DNA of 64,000 nucleotides from Clarkia xantiana subsp. parviflora. Its lineage: Eukaryota > Streptophyta > Magnoliopsida > Myrtales > Onagraceae. The DNA lies in contig JAPTYO010000009.1 in NCBI GenBank assembly GCA_036873135.1, positions 24,511,756 to 24,575,755 on the forward strand. Reading direction: 5' to 3'. The position numbers and the translations under genes were made by a program. The notes under the pieces were generated by a model, which did not search any database, was not told the origin of the DNA, and saw only the letters and a list, made by a program, of their open reading frames with translations. Below are positions 1 to 10,981 of this stretch, in pieces. The stretch's first letter is position 1. Every line of letters starts with the position of its first letter.

Positions 1-522
1 TATGACAGTGGAGAAGAAACCACACCTCACATCAGCAGATGTATGGTTTGTGGACATTGGTTGTAGTAACCACATGAGTGGTTGTAAAGATGTGTTTGCA
101 GGTTAGATGAATTTATAAGTCATCAGTGGCATTTGGTGACAACTCATCTACTGAAGTACATGAAAAATGAGATATTCAATTCAGATCTTTAAATGGGTTT
201 GTTGAAACTATAACTGGTGTTTTTTTTGCTCCAGGTTTAAAAACCAATTTGCTGAGTGTAGGGCAGTTATTACAAATAATTTTTCAGTTTGGTTTGGTCA
301 TAGCAGGTGTGAAATCACAGAAGAGTCTAAGGATGCTATTTTTTAGATACCAATGTCTCAAAACACGTTATTTCCTTTGAAGATGCAGGAGCTGCAAATG
401 AGTTAGGAAGCCCAAGAAAGAGAGAAATGTAAGAAAAATCATTCATATGAGTCTTGGCTTTGGCATCTCAGGTTAGGTCACTTATATATTTTAGGCTTAC
501 GCAAGCTAAGCAAGTTTGGCAT
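1..522 (+). pseudogene. Ty1/copia pol remnant, 5' part (protease, GAG-pre-integrase)
   Basis: Translation of the first bases gives a copia protease site (VWFVDIGCSNHMSG); the usual D-S/T-G triad is D-I-G here, so the protease would be dead. A stop follows within 15 residues. After it come the protease C-terminal motif (APGLKTNLLSVGQLL) and the start of the GAG-pre-integrase domain (WLWHLRLGH, then LRKLSKFGI). The reading breaks off exactly at 522, where the Tat LTR begins, and resumes at 20951, so this is the left half of one decayed copia polyprotein. Several stops and shifts show it is old. The 5' part lies outside the window. Confidence 0.85.
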
Positions 523-1103
523 TGATGGATATACTCCCGACTGGACCTCACTAAGGCCCGACATGGTTGCACCGTCAACCCCGGATATGGTAAGACCTTT
601 ACTTGTACGCACTAGCCCGGTACCACAACACCGGACCGGGTCCGGTACCACAACACCAACACCGGACCAAGTCCGGTGTCACGGGACCGACGCGTCCAGC
701 GCCGATCCCCGATGCTTGGGTGACTAACACTCGGGTTTTTCCTATTTACGAAACTACCCTTTTCTACACGGGTCCCACCCAAAATTGTGGGCCCCTCAGA
801 TGCCCAATTCTCAATCTCTATAAATAGGAGAAGGTATTCTTCATTTCAAACTTGATCTCTCATTTTATGCTTGAGCTCTGCCTTCTCTCTACTTTATCTC
901 TCTAGAATTCGACTCTGACTTAAGCATCAGAGAGGGTTCGCCAGAAACACCCCCTCTCTCTGGCGCAATCCTTTATGCAGGTAATTGAAGGCGAGGAAAA
1001 CAACCAATAGTAACACTACGAAGACGGGTAACAAGAAGAGGATCGAAACACGACTCGATGCAAGGCCGCCTAGTTCGGAACCCCCGACGAGCATGTTCCA
1101 TCA
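523..1103 (+). repeat. 5' LTR of the gag-pol-less Tat element
   Basis: Starts TGATGGATAT and ends TTCCATCA, directly followed by the primer site. U3 contains short repeats of a CCGGACC/CCGGTACC type around 615-680. A TATA box lies at 817-827. The copy at 20373-20945 is homologous throughout. Confidence 0.92.
817..827 (+). promoter_or_regulatory. TATA box of the Tat 5' LTR
   Basis: TCTATAAATAG in the middle of the LTR, about 280 bp before its end, as expected for the U3/R border. The same motif is in the right LTR near 20661-20671. Confidence 0.7.
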
Positions 1104-1121
1104 TTGGCGCCGTCTGTGGAA
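1104..1121 (+). other. Primer-binding site of the Tat element
   Basis: TTGGCGCCGTCTGTGGAA follows the LTR end. The first nine bases after the initial T (TGGCGCCGT) match the complement of the 3' end of plant tRNA-Asp as I know it; the rest does not. The same primer site is found in the complete Tat element at 61601-61619 (minus strand). Confidence 0.8.
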
Positions 1122-1559
1122 AATCACCAAGTAGTGGTATCTTTACTACAGCGCACGCGTCCATCAAGGTTATATACAATCTCCGAGCTGCTTTGGGTTG
1201 ATCACCCATCAGTGTTATTGAAGTCTCATGCTTGGAATCAACACCAAGTTCACGTTCACTGTACCCTCAGTATTATACCAAGTTGGTAATGACAATGTAA
1301 CATGGATACCTTGGAAATAACACCAGGTATAATGACAATCTATAAAGCGTCGCAGGTACTTATGTGATACGATTGCTATATGACTCAGGAGCTAACTTGG
1401 AGGAGATATTTGAATATCATTATGTCAAGTCTACTATGTAGCAGTGACTTACCACGGATAGCATGTCATAGCGACCTCTGATTAGGTCGATGAAGAGGCA
1501 AGCCGCAACGGCGAACTTTGGCCTACACGTCCAAAAAACGCACCAAATCTTGCAAGTAG
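1122..1559 (+). other. Leader of the Tat element, no gene seen
   Basis: Between the primer site and the first tandem array. Short ORFs here show no recognisable domain. In a complete Tat element gag would begin about here; no gag motif is present. Confidence 0.6.
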
Positions 1560-2300
1560 CGTCTTGTCATAACGTAAACTTGAAAACATCAAGTAACGGT
1601 TATTGCACCACGACATAGTCGATCATGTCGTGACCATTACTTCGGAAAAGCCAAGTAATGGTCATACGATGAAAATACGCATTAAAAATTCGCAAGTAGC
1701 GTCCTGCACCAACGTCACATCTTGGAATTCCAAGCGGCGGAAAAACGCATTCACAAGTAGCACCTTGCCAAAACACTATCAAGGCATCGAGTAAGCGGAT
1801 GAAAACATACCAAACCAAGCAAGTAACATCTTCTATAACGTCACATCTTGGAATGCCAAGCGACGGAAAACGCACTAACTTTTGTAGTATCATGATATGA
1901 CTGCGAGTTGCGTCTAGCCACAACGCTACGTCAAGGCATTGGGTAAGCGGATTAAAACGTACCAAATCAAGCAAGTAACGTCTTGCATCAATGCTACCTT
2001 GAGTCATCAAGCAAGTGGTAAAGTGTATATCGCGAGTTGCGTCTCGCCCCAAAGCTATCTCAAGGCATGAGTAAGCGGCTTAAAACGTACCAAATTACGC
2101 AAGTAACGTCTTGCCTTAACACTACCTCGAGGCATCCGGTAAGTGGTTAAAACGCGTCAAACCAACAAGTAGAGTATTGTTTACAACGCTATCTCGAGGC
2201 ATCGAATATGCGGTCACAAAACGTGTCAACACAATGCAAGTAGCGTCTTTCCAACAACGCTATGTCGAGGCATCGACTAGTGGATGAACGTCATATACCA
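1545..2300 (+). repeat. Degenerate tandem array, unit about 60-65 bp
   Basis: About ten diverged units, each built from CAAGTAACGTCTTGC, an ACGCTACCTCGAGGCATCG-like block and GTAAGCGGATTAAAACG. Spacing varies and copies are well diverged, so the array is old. Tat elements are known to carry hypervariable tandem repeats in their non-coding parts. The ORFs on both strands here result from the repeat. Confidence 0.75.
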
Positions 2301-2659
2301 TTTACGATGTACAACTTCAAACAATGCCATGCCTTGGTAACATCCAAGAGGGGCGCATACATGCCTAGCACTTACGTACCATTGACGATGAATGTAATGA
2401 ACGCCAATACCAACATACAACTGGCAAGGCAAAAATGAAAATGCCTCGAATAAAGGAGGAAGGAACGAAAAGTCTATGACACATACATGTTATCAAGCTA
2501 AGACCGGCATATAACCGGCATGGCAACAACGACATCAAGTACAAGAGGATATGAAAAGTTGTGTAAACACACACGACCAAGCAAGCATGACCCAAAGCAA
2601 CATGGCAACCACAACAACAAGGGTTTGAAATACTATTCATGTCTATATATTCATAATGT

Positions 2660-5165
2660 CTATAATGCAAAAGATAAAAAGATGGCATGCATGCTTAATC
2701 CCAAAACAAGTGTTTCTATATAAAGAAGCATGACAAGCATAATGAAAATATAGAAACTATCTACAAGAATGACAGAGTATTCAGTACATGAACCAGAGGT
2801 GGCATGATCGTCATCGACGTCATGACCCAAGGAAGTGGTGTCAGCAACATCACCCGAGAAAGTCGAAGGAGAAGCATGCTTCCCTTCACTTGGAGGAGTA
2901 GAATACTCACCAAGAAGCACACTTAGATATGCGGAAACGAAAGCGGCGAGGTCACCAAGACGACTAAGGTTGAAGAACGGGCCGATGGAGTAAATATTAA
3001 CAGCAAGCTCCTCGTCATAGTCGGATATAATATCATTGCACTTCGCCTTGGCATCCTCCTCAAACTCGGGAGACGCCTTGTACCGATCAACACCATGAAG
3101 AATTGCCTCTTCAGAATTCTTCAACAGAGCCTTCGCCAATGGTCGCGCGCCGCTATGGCCCTATCTTCCTTCTCCTTTCGAAGTCGAGCGATTTCGGCTT
3201 CGAGGGAGGCAATGCGACCTTAATAAACAAGCTCAGGCAAGTCAAAGGTGGCAGTATCCTCCTTCATGACGCACATCGTCACATTCAACTGCTCCAATAC
3301 AGACTTGTGAATGTCAACCTTGTCGGTCAGCTCGACCACGAAGGATGCCATGATTAACCATGTCGGCAACCACCTGCATTCAACAAGCATGTGTTAAGTA
3401 ACAAAGATAGTGAAAATTAAATATGAATAGAAGATAAACTTACGGGGGCATAACGAGATAATGCCTCGCAAGCAAAGCGAAATCCAGCTGGACCAGTGTC
3501 AGGAACTGCTCTCCGATCAACTGGGGGCACAAGTGCATTAAGCATACGAACACCGACCTTTGGTGTCGCCAAAGTGGACCATCAGTCGAAATGGTAACTC
3601 CCAGTGGAAGCGAACGACACCCAAGAGAAGCCAACGATGTCGCCATCAAGAGGGCGAACAAAGTCCTCACGGGACAGCACATGGAGCCGTATACGCCCTG
3701 CACATCAATACATGAGTAGTGCAAAACGTGAAGAATGATGAAGTGAAATTATTTATTCTTACCTCCAAGGTTCATTGCGAAGCCAAGAACAGATACATCG
3801 GACAAACCATCATCATATGAAGTAATCTCCTGAACTAAGGCATGAGTCTTACACTTGTCAACGACGACTTCAGAAGCAATGACTTCCTTTTCTTTATCGC
3901 AAGGAGTCGGTAGAAGGACACCAAGTTGAGTAGCCTTCCTTTTTAGGCTGGAGGCTTCCTTCGAACCTCCATTGTCAAGTTTAGACTTCTTCGCCTTCGG
4001 CGCAGTCACAACATGGTCTACACCAACAACTTGTCCTGAAAAAGAAAGGGACACAATACGAAGACAACCATGACACAAAGTGTATGACAACGATAGCAAA
4101 CATGTATACATACTTGAAGCATTGGGAACCTTCGAAGACTTAACAAATTTTCACCTTTTAAGAGCAGCAGCGAGAGGAGCCTTCTCTCCAGGATTCCCAG
4201 TGTTGTCTCGAGTGGAGTTACCCACCTGCGACCGTAGGGGATTGTCAGCAAACAAACCTACAAGGATAGAAACAAAAAGATATGAAAAACAAGAAAAGTA
4301 GTAGCATACCAGGGGAGGACCTATTAACATACCAGCCTGGCGTAGATTCTTCTCCGAATACGCCCGCACAGGCTAATAACTCTGAGACTGATGGGCAACA
4401 TATATGACTTGGATAGTGACTCAATCAGATGATGACAACTCTGAATGGGTCGGAACGCCATCCTTAATGCCAGTCAGGCCGACTGGCCAAGGAACTTGAT
4501 AATTTTTTATAAAAATATAATGAGTCTTCCACTGTCAATAGGAGGAACAAACCAGAGTTCAAATTCCAAGCAACCTACCCTCCTCTCCAGAAAAGGCAGC
4601 GGCCATGTCGTACACATCACTCGGCTTCTGATACTGAATCCGTAGAAACATCGGAAAAGAGCAAGTGAATAAGTCCAAAGTTGCCGATAGCAACATACTC
4701 GAAAGCCAAAACAGTATCGAATGGAATTGGGAGCAAGACCCATGGGAGATATCCCATAGTACCGACAAAGCTCAAGATGATCTGGAAAATACAGAAAGTG
4801 CAAGCCACTACGCACCTGAACAATATACAACGCTGACATCCCAGACGGAGGTACAGTGATACTCCCGAACTTACAATTCGGGTAGCATTCAAAGAGGTAG
4901 GAAGCCTCATCTACCTCACTCAAGCCAGCTAAAGCAATGTAAGAGATGTACTCTTTCAAACAAAGTTGGCTCTCAATATACTTTCGACATCGATGCTCGA
5001 CCTCACCCGTCGACCCCGAGGCCCCCGCTCGAAATCTGAGCCATCTAAAGACTCTCTGGATGACTTCGAATTAGACGAAGACTCCACATATGATTCACAC
5101 TCGGACGACGTTACCAACCCCATCACCAGCAAGGGTTTAAACTCATAATCGGAAATGGTTAACAA
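2660..5165 (-). pseudogene. Antisense ORF (aORF) remnant of the Tat element, spliced gene structure
   Basis: Read on the minus strand this matches, block by block, the plus-strand gene at 52377-54728 in the other Tat element. An N-terminal domain is at 4959-4507 (GLHFLYFPDHLELCRYYGIS against GLRFPYCSDLLEACRYWRV; FGFRVCC against VGFRVLC). A middle block is near 3550-3444 (MLNALVPPVDRRAV against LLNAMVPPGDRRDL). A coiled-coil segment follows, and a C-terminal block is at 3139-2800 (PFFNLSRLGDLAAF against PHFNFGKVPEICDY). Splice signals are retained: a donor at 3443 and acceptor at 3374 enclose a 70-bp intron, and 3701-3763 is a second GT..AG intron. Frames are broken by shifts and stops. The first domain resembles the plant family called putative gypsy-type transposon (Transposase_28), by recollection only. 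Confidence 0.75.
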
Positions 5166-5565
5166 CCCAGAAACCGACTCAGAATCGACCGAGGTTTCCT
5201 AATCCTCGTTTGAATCCGACACCCAGTAACAGTCGGAAAAAGAGTAACAAGTTCTTTTAGAGAAGAAGACTTACGCGTCATGACAACAGTTATCCAAGCA
5301 AGGCAAAGACAATCCTGTCCACGCCTAGAGCCAACGTCTCGACAAACAAATAGAGTGAATAGCCTACAATATGAATGGAAGACTGAGTAAAAATCATAAA
5401 TGATCGACGTCGTATATGTGACAAATGACTATTACGCCTACTTCTGGGGCAACGCGGCGGACACGCACTACAAAGCGTGATGGATGTAAGGGTTAACCCC
5501 TTTATCTATATTAACGACGACGCCTACTTCGGAGGCAGCATAATGAATCAACGCTATGTAGCACG
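5166..5565 (+). repeat. Non-coding Tat interior with degenerate ~95-bp repeats
   Basis: From about 5400 the sequence has recurring blocks (ACGCCTACTTC, GGGGCAAC or GGAGGCAGC, then ACGCACTA/ACGCTATG). They continue past the copia insertion at 9450-9600 and again at 10190-10385 and 18910-19200, so they form one old array now cut into pieces. The last five bases (5561-5565, GCACG) are the target duplication of the copia insertion. Confidence 0.6.
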
Positions 5566-6127
5566 TGTTAGCATATGGTGACGTGGCGCCGTAATAGGAG
5601 CCCGTTAATTAAGGGAATTACCTAAGTTAATTAGGTAATTGTCAATCTGGGCTAATTGGGCCAAATCCAATTAGTATTGACAAGGGAGGCCCAAAATGGG
5701 CATCCCCCCCTTTTTTACATGGTTCGGCCGAAACCCTAGTACCACATAGGGTGGAGTTGCCTTTTGGAAACTCCACCCAATACTATATATGGGGGTGACT
5801 CCTAAGGGTTTAAACACACAATTAAGAACAAGGATCTCCATTGAGAAAAATTGTCACCCTAGTCAAAATTTCGGCTCCACCAACATCAAGTCCGAGGTTC
5901 CATCTCCGTTGAAGAATCGACCAGAGGTCTTGTTGTGGAGCTACATCGCGTGGGACTTCTTCTGACGAAGAACTTGCACGTGGTTCCGACCGGAGGATCA
6001 GAACTCCATCCACATCGTTCTTGGGCAGGAAAGCTAAAAGGTATGTGTATCAATTCCGCTGCGTAGATTAGATATCTTGTTAGTACACGTTTAGCATTCC
6101 GTAGTATTACGTCCCCATAATCCAACA
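5566..6127 (+). repeat. 5' LTR of the plus-strand copia element
   Basis: Starts TGTTAGCATATGG and ends ATAATCCAACA. A TATA-like ACTATATATG is near 5781-5790. Related LTRs are at 9014-9444, 38523-39583 and, more distantly and on the minus strand, at 10386-10964 and 18312-18909. Confidence 0.93.
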
Positions 6128-6128
6128 G

Positions 6129-6140
6129 TGGTATCAGAGC
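6129..6140 (+). other. Primer-binding site, initiator tRNA-Met type
   Basis: TGGTATCAGAGC one base after the LTR end; this is the standard copia primer site complementary to initiator tRNA-Met. Confidence 0.93.
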
Positions 6141-6889
6141 TTGAGTTAGGAGTTCTTAAATTTTTGATAAATTGATGATGTTCTTGATGTTATGAAAAAT
6201 CCGAAATTTTCAAGGATATGAACACCATGAAGAAATCCGAAATTTTTAGCTATTTTTATGTGTTTGATCTTTAAAAACATTATATTTTCAAATTTTATAA
6301 GTTTTTATAGATCATAGCCGAAAATTTGTGTTTAGATATAAGTTTGATGTTCATGATCTTCAAGAACACCATGAGTTTTATCAAGAACACCTTTTGGATT
6401 CATGATCAAGTTAGAGTTTGATCTTAAAATTTGACAACTTTTCCAACTTTGCATGTTTGTGCCGAAAACCCTAGGGGTATTTTAGGTAAAAAAAATTAAT
6501 TTTCTTGTTCACCAAGACTTTAAAAAATCGGCACTAATATAAAATATATATGTTGCCATTTTTGTTTAAATTTTATTAATAGGTAACTATATATCTATAA
6601 GTTGGAAAATATGGATAGGTTTATAATATAATATTGTAAAACATATTAACTATCAATATATATAGCTAAAATATAGGGATAAAGATATATTGATAGGATT
6701 TAGTTACTTAAAAAGATTAAGAAGATATATTGTCTATATATTTTATCCCTAAATATATTTTTGACAATATTTATATATATATATATATATATATTGATTT
6801 AGCCGAATTATATATATATATATATTGTTAATTGATTTACATCTTAGTGATAAAATCTTGACAATATTTATATATATATATGTTTAGCC

Positions 6890-6928
<39 letters not shown>

Positions 6929-8412
6929 CAATATTGGAAATTATTTTAAATAATTAATATTTCTTGGTGGCTAAATTAAGTTTTTAGTGGACTTTAAAAC
7001 CCTACTTAGCCCACAAGACATATTTCGGCCGAATTCTAGGGTTTATGGGCCGGTCCAATTGCTAAACCGGAATGAATAAAACCAATCCGAGTTTTAAAAT
7101 ACAAATTTAAGCATTTTTATGAATACGAAATTTTCGTTTGTAATTCTTCAGATATAACTCATAGATAACTACTTAGATTTTATGTAAGCTCTGCAGCTAC
7201 TACAATCTAATTACAATATCAACCATGGCATTAAAAGCGACAGCTTAAATGCATGGTCCATAAGATAGATAAATCTATGGATGAGTTAAATAAACGAAAA
7301 GAAGTAGTCGGTAAAACGACTCTCCCACCATTAGCCTTGAACGAAGAGTTCGGCTAAAAGTATTCATTAAACACTTCAAGAAACATAGCTTAGAATTACA
7401 TAATGTTAGAGTTACACATTAATGTTAGATTAATTTAACTCACATTAATGTAAAACACTATGTTCTGACCAAATCGGTTAACACGTTACCATAAAAGCTA
7501 ATGAATGATTCGGGTAAAACCTTATCACAAAGACGCATTAATTTGCGCATTAAAACAAGTATTCATTAAGAGTACGCACTACTCGCGAAGAATACGAGTT
7601 TTAAAATTAGCCTGGAACAATGGCTTCGTGGATAAACATGACACATTATAAAGGTTTGAGGATGGATTTCCAACGCTTTGCAGAATGAACGAACTAGTAC
7701 TGATTGAGTTAACATATGGTTGATGGAGATTCTCAGGTCCCAATTACTTCGAGTGGGAGAATTGATACAGCATAAGTGATTGATTTGGTAAATGATGATG
7801 TAAACGTCTTCATAATAAATCCAGTGAGAGGGCTCACTCCCCCTCACACATAATCATCACTAAATTTCAAAATGCGAATCAAGTCGGACCTGATAATCTT
7901 AATAATGAACTATTTCAACTACCCATTTTTCCTAGTGGGAGTGGAACAACTAACTCGGTTCCTGATCCTAGTGATCGAAGAATACATCTCGGAGGTAGAA
8001 ACCCGAGACCGAGAGGTTATTCCAAGTAAGTTCAACCACCACCATTGTTTCCAGTGGGAGTAATGCCTCGATAAGAAGGATTATTCCGAGTGGGAGTAAC
8101 GATCAGACTAAAACATGGGATTAACGTGCCTAGACATAGTCAAAGGCAACAAAAATCTCTAGCGAAGTGTCCCATCAAATGAGATGTGTCTCACATCTTG
8201 ATAGTCGTTCTTGAACCAGTGACGGTTCAGCAAGCAAAGGAAGGACCTCAAACCGAGGGAATGGAGGAAAACAATGAAGGATGAAATTGCCTAAATAAGA
8301 ACTAATTCAGTTTTAGTCTTTTGTTGATTTATCTGTTAACCACAGAGCTAGAAATTGAAATCTTAGAATTCACTTCGGGTGGAAATTTCGAGTTGTGCAA
8401 AACTCTAATAAT
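6141..8412 (+). other. Copia leader and non-coding interior (AT-rich, no gag/PR/INT)
   Basis: 6141-7100 is an AT-rich leader with TA runs at about 6774-6795 and 6893-6925. From about 7100 to 8400 nothing codes for gag, protease or integrase. Phrases such as TTATTCCGAGTGGGAGTAAC (8080-8100) recur in the minus-strand copia near 13720-13740, so this interval is shared family sequence rather than random decay of one copy. Confidence 0.7.
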
Positions 8413-9013
8413 TGCGAAAGGATATACCCAAATCCACTGAGTGGACTTTGATGAAACATACTCACCAACTGTGCGTTACACCACAGTAAGGGTCATCCTT
8501 ACCCTAGTTGCTAGTCTTGATCTAGAGCTATATCAAATGGATGTTAAGACCGCATTCCTCCATGGAAACCTAGAGGAAGAGATCTATATGGAGCAGCCGG
8601 AGGGTTTCATCACTCCTGGCAAAGAACATAAAGTTTGCAAACTCCAAAGATCTATATACGGCCTTAAACAATCGTCTCGGCAATGGTATCGCAGATTCCA
8701 CGAGGAAATCGTCGGATACGGATTCGTGAATCTTCACGAGGATCCCTGCGTATACACTAAAACCTCCAGGTCTAAGTATTTCATCATAACACTATACGTG
8801 GATGATATACTCATTGCTGCGAACGATATGAGTTTCATGAATAAATCAAAGTCATGGTTAGCATCAGCATTCGAGATGAAAGACATGGGAGAGGCTACGT
8901 ACATCTTAGGCATCAAAATTGCCCGAGATCGTGCCACCCGGAAATTATATCTATCTCAGGAATCATATATGAACTAACTGTTGAAAAGATTCAGAATGCT
9001 GAATGCTAAACCC
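8413..9013 (+). pseudogene. Copia reverse transcriptase fragment
   Basis: Contains AKGYTQ, VDFDETYSP, the [18 protein letters not shown] block, SIYGLKQ, and the catalytic YVDDILIA near residue 120 of the 8441-8977 frame, followed by MGEATYILGIKI. An in-frame stop sits before VDFDE, and another after ESYMN. Only the RT fingers and palm are left. RNase H is lost at the junction with the truncated LTR near 9013. It is closest in the window to the RT of the minus-strand copia. Confidence 0.9.
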
Positions 9014-9444
9014 GTGGGCCTCCCCCCTTTTTTACATGGTTCGGCCGAAACCCTAGTACCACATAGGGTGGAGTTGCCTTTTGGCAACTCCACCCAATAC
9101 TATATATAGGGTTGACTCCTAAGGGTTTAAACACACAATTAAGAACAAGGATCTCCATTGAGAAAACTTGTCACCCTAGTCAAAATTTCGGCACCACCAA
9201 CATCAAGTCCGAGGTTCCATCTCCGTTGAAGAGTCGATCAGAGGTCTGGTTGTGGAGCTACATCGCGTGGGACTTCTTCTGACGAAGAACTTGCAGGTGG
9301 TTCCGACCGGATGATCAGAACTCCCTCCACATCGTTCTTGGGCAGGAAAGCTAAAAGGTATGTGTACTAATTCCGCTGCGTAGATTAGATATCTTGTTAG
9401 TGCACGTTTAGCATTCTGTAGTATTATGTCCTCGTAATCCAACA
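9014..9444 (+). repeat. 3' LTR of the plus-strand copia, 5'-truncated
   Basis: Aligns to 5698-6127 of the left LTR from GGGCCTCCCCCC onward and ends GTAATCCAACA. The first ~130 bp and the polypurine tract were lost in the deletion that fused it to RT. Confidence 0.9.
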
Positions 9445-9627
9445 GCACGGTAGACACAAGGGTCGACACCCCATGTCCATGACAAAGACAACGCCTACTA
9501 CGGAGGCAATATGATAAACACATCCTATGAGAAAAGCGCGGGGGTCAACACCCCATATACATGATGACTAGTACGCTTAGTATAAGGGCAATATGATCAA
9601 CACGTGGTATGAAAGGCTAGATATCCA
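9445..9627 (+). repeat. Continuation of the ~95-bp degenerate repeats
   Basis: Starts with the second GCACG target copy. Recurrent blocks GGGTCGACACCCCAT, ACGCCTACTACGGAGGCAAT and ATGATAAACAC follow the same order as at 5400-5560 and 10190-10385. Confidence 0.55.
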
Positions 9628-10100
9628 ATGTCGACACCAACTTCGACACCTACGTCGACACCAACGTCGACACCTACGTCGACATCAACGTTGATACCTA
9701 CGTCGAAACCAACGTCGATACCTACGTCGACATTAACGTCGTTACCTATGTCGACACCAACGTCGACACCTACGTCGACGCCAACATTGATACCTACGTC
9801 GACACCAACGTCGATACCTAAGCCGACACCAACGTCGACACCTACGCCGACACCAACATCGATGCCTACGCCGACACCAACGTTGATGCCTACGTCGACA
9901 CTAACGTCGACACCTACGTCGACACCAACGTCGACACCTACGTCGACACCAACGTCGACACCTACGTTGACACCAACGTCGACACCTATGTCGACACCAA
10001 TGTCGACACCTATGTCAACACCAATGTCGACACCTAAGTCGACATCAACGTCGATACCTACGTAGACACTCATGTCGACACCAACGTCGACACCTTTATC
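9628..10100 (+). repeat. 24-bp minisatellite (two 12-bp halves)
   Basis: About 19-20 copies of GACACCAACGTC followed by GACACCTACGTC, with point variants (AAC/TAC alternation, GTCGAC at each joint). Because 24 and 12 are multiples of three, both strands stay open: Thr-Pro-Thr-Ser on plus and Val-Asp-Val-Gly on minus. I read these as repeat artefacts, not genes. Confidence 0.93.
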
Positions 10101-10385
10101 GCCATCAATGACGACATATTATGCCTATGACACCATCAATGACTACAACAAAGACAGCATGCCAACGTATATACACTACAAGGTGTAACCAATACAAGGG
10201 TCAACACCCTATACCTATGACGACGACAATGCCTACTACAAGGACAACATGATAAATATACACTAAGGGAAAATATAGACACAAAGGTAAATGCATCTAT
10301 TTATGATGACTACGTCGACCACTATGGGGGCAACATGGTGAATACGCGCTATGAAGCACGACGAGAGAAAGGGTCGCTACCATAT
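10101..10385 (+). repeat. Degenerate repeats between minisatellite and copia insertion
   Basis: Blocks CAAGGGTCAACACCCTATACC and ATGCCTACTACAAGGACAAC match those at 9445-9600. The last five bases (CATAT, 10381-10385) are the left target copy of the minus-strand copia. Confidence 0.55.
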
Positions 10386-10964
10386 TGTTAGATTACGGGG
10401 AGTAATCACTACGGATACTATAAATATGGTACATGCTAGTAAACGAATTACGCAGTGGAAGATTCGCACATACCTCAACAGTAGTCCGTAGTCCCAAGAT
10501 CCTTGCAGAAGGGAGTTCACGATCCTCCGGTCGGCACCCGTAGAGGTTCTTGTGAAGGAAGCCCTACGCGGTATATTCTCAACAGCAAAGCCTCAGATCG
10601 ATTCTTGGCAATGGACGGATCTCCGGAGTGTTTGCTCGAAGGTAAATTGGCACACCCTTGGTGAATAGATGGTTCGGCCGAAGTGCTGGAGTTATGGGGG
10701 AAGAGTTTTCTCTCAAATCACCACTTAAAGGGAATTATGATTAACCCTAATATATATAGGAGGAGTAAAGTGGACAAAAGTCCACTTTACCCCCACCACA
10801 TATTCGCCCGGCCATATGTATAGGGAGGCCCAATTTTGGGCCTCTTATGTCAATTGTGATTTGAGTCTGGCCCAATGTTCTAATGTGACATTTACCCAAG
10901 TAACCTAGGTAACATATACATATAATGGGCTTCCATTTACGGCGCCCATCACCATATGCTTACA
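10386..10964 (-). repeat. 3' LTR of the minus-strand copia
   Basis: On plus it starts TGTTAGATTACGGGG and ends CACCATATGCTTACA. A TATA-like run is near 10746-10757. Confidence 0.92.
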
Positions 10965-10981
10965 GCTCCCACTCCCCGGAA
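10965..10981 (-). other. Polypurine tract of the minus-strand copia
   Basis: On the minus strand TTCCGGGGAGTGGGAGC lies directly before the 3' LTR, the expected plus-strand primer of this element. Confidence 0.8.

Larger units (their letters stand above)
5566..9444 (+). mobile_element. Ty1/copia element, internally deleted, plus strand
   Basis: Left LTR 5566-6127, initiator-Met primer site 6129-6140, RT fragment 8413-9013, and a 3' LTR that begins within U3 at about 9014 and ends at 9444. Target duplication GCACG lies at 5561-5565 and 9445-9449. gag, most of RNase H and the first ~130 bp of the right LTR are missing. RT runs straight into U3 at ...AAACCCGTGG|GCCTCC, a deletion junction. Over the shared ~430 bp the LTRs differ by about 18 bases (around 4%), less than the host Tat LTRs, which fits a later insertion. 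Confidence 0.93.

Noticed and set aside
9597..10073. Long ORFs on both strands (Val-Asp-Val-Gly and Thr-Pro-Thr-Ser repeats)
   Set aside because: They follow from the 24-bp minisatellite, whose period is a multiple of three; no start context, domain or non-repeat flank.
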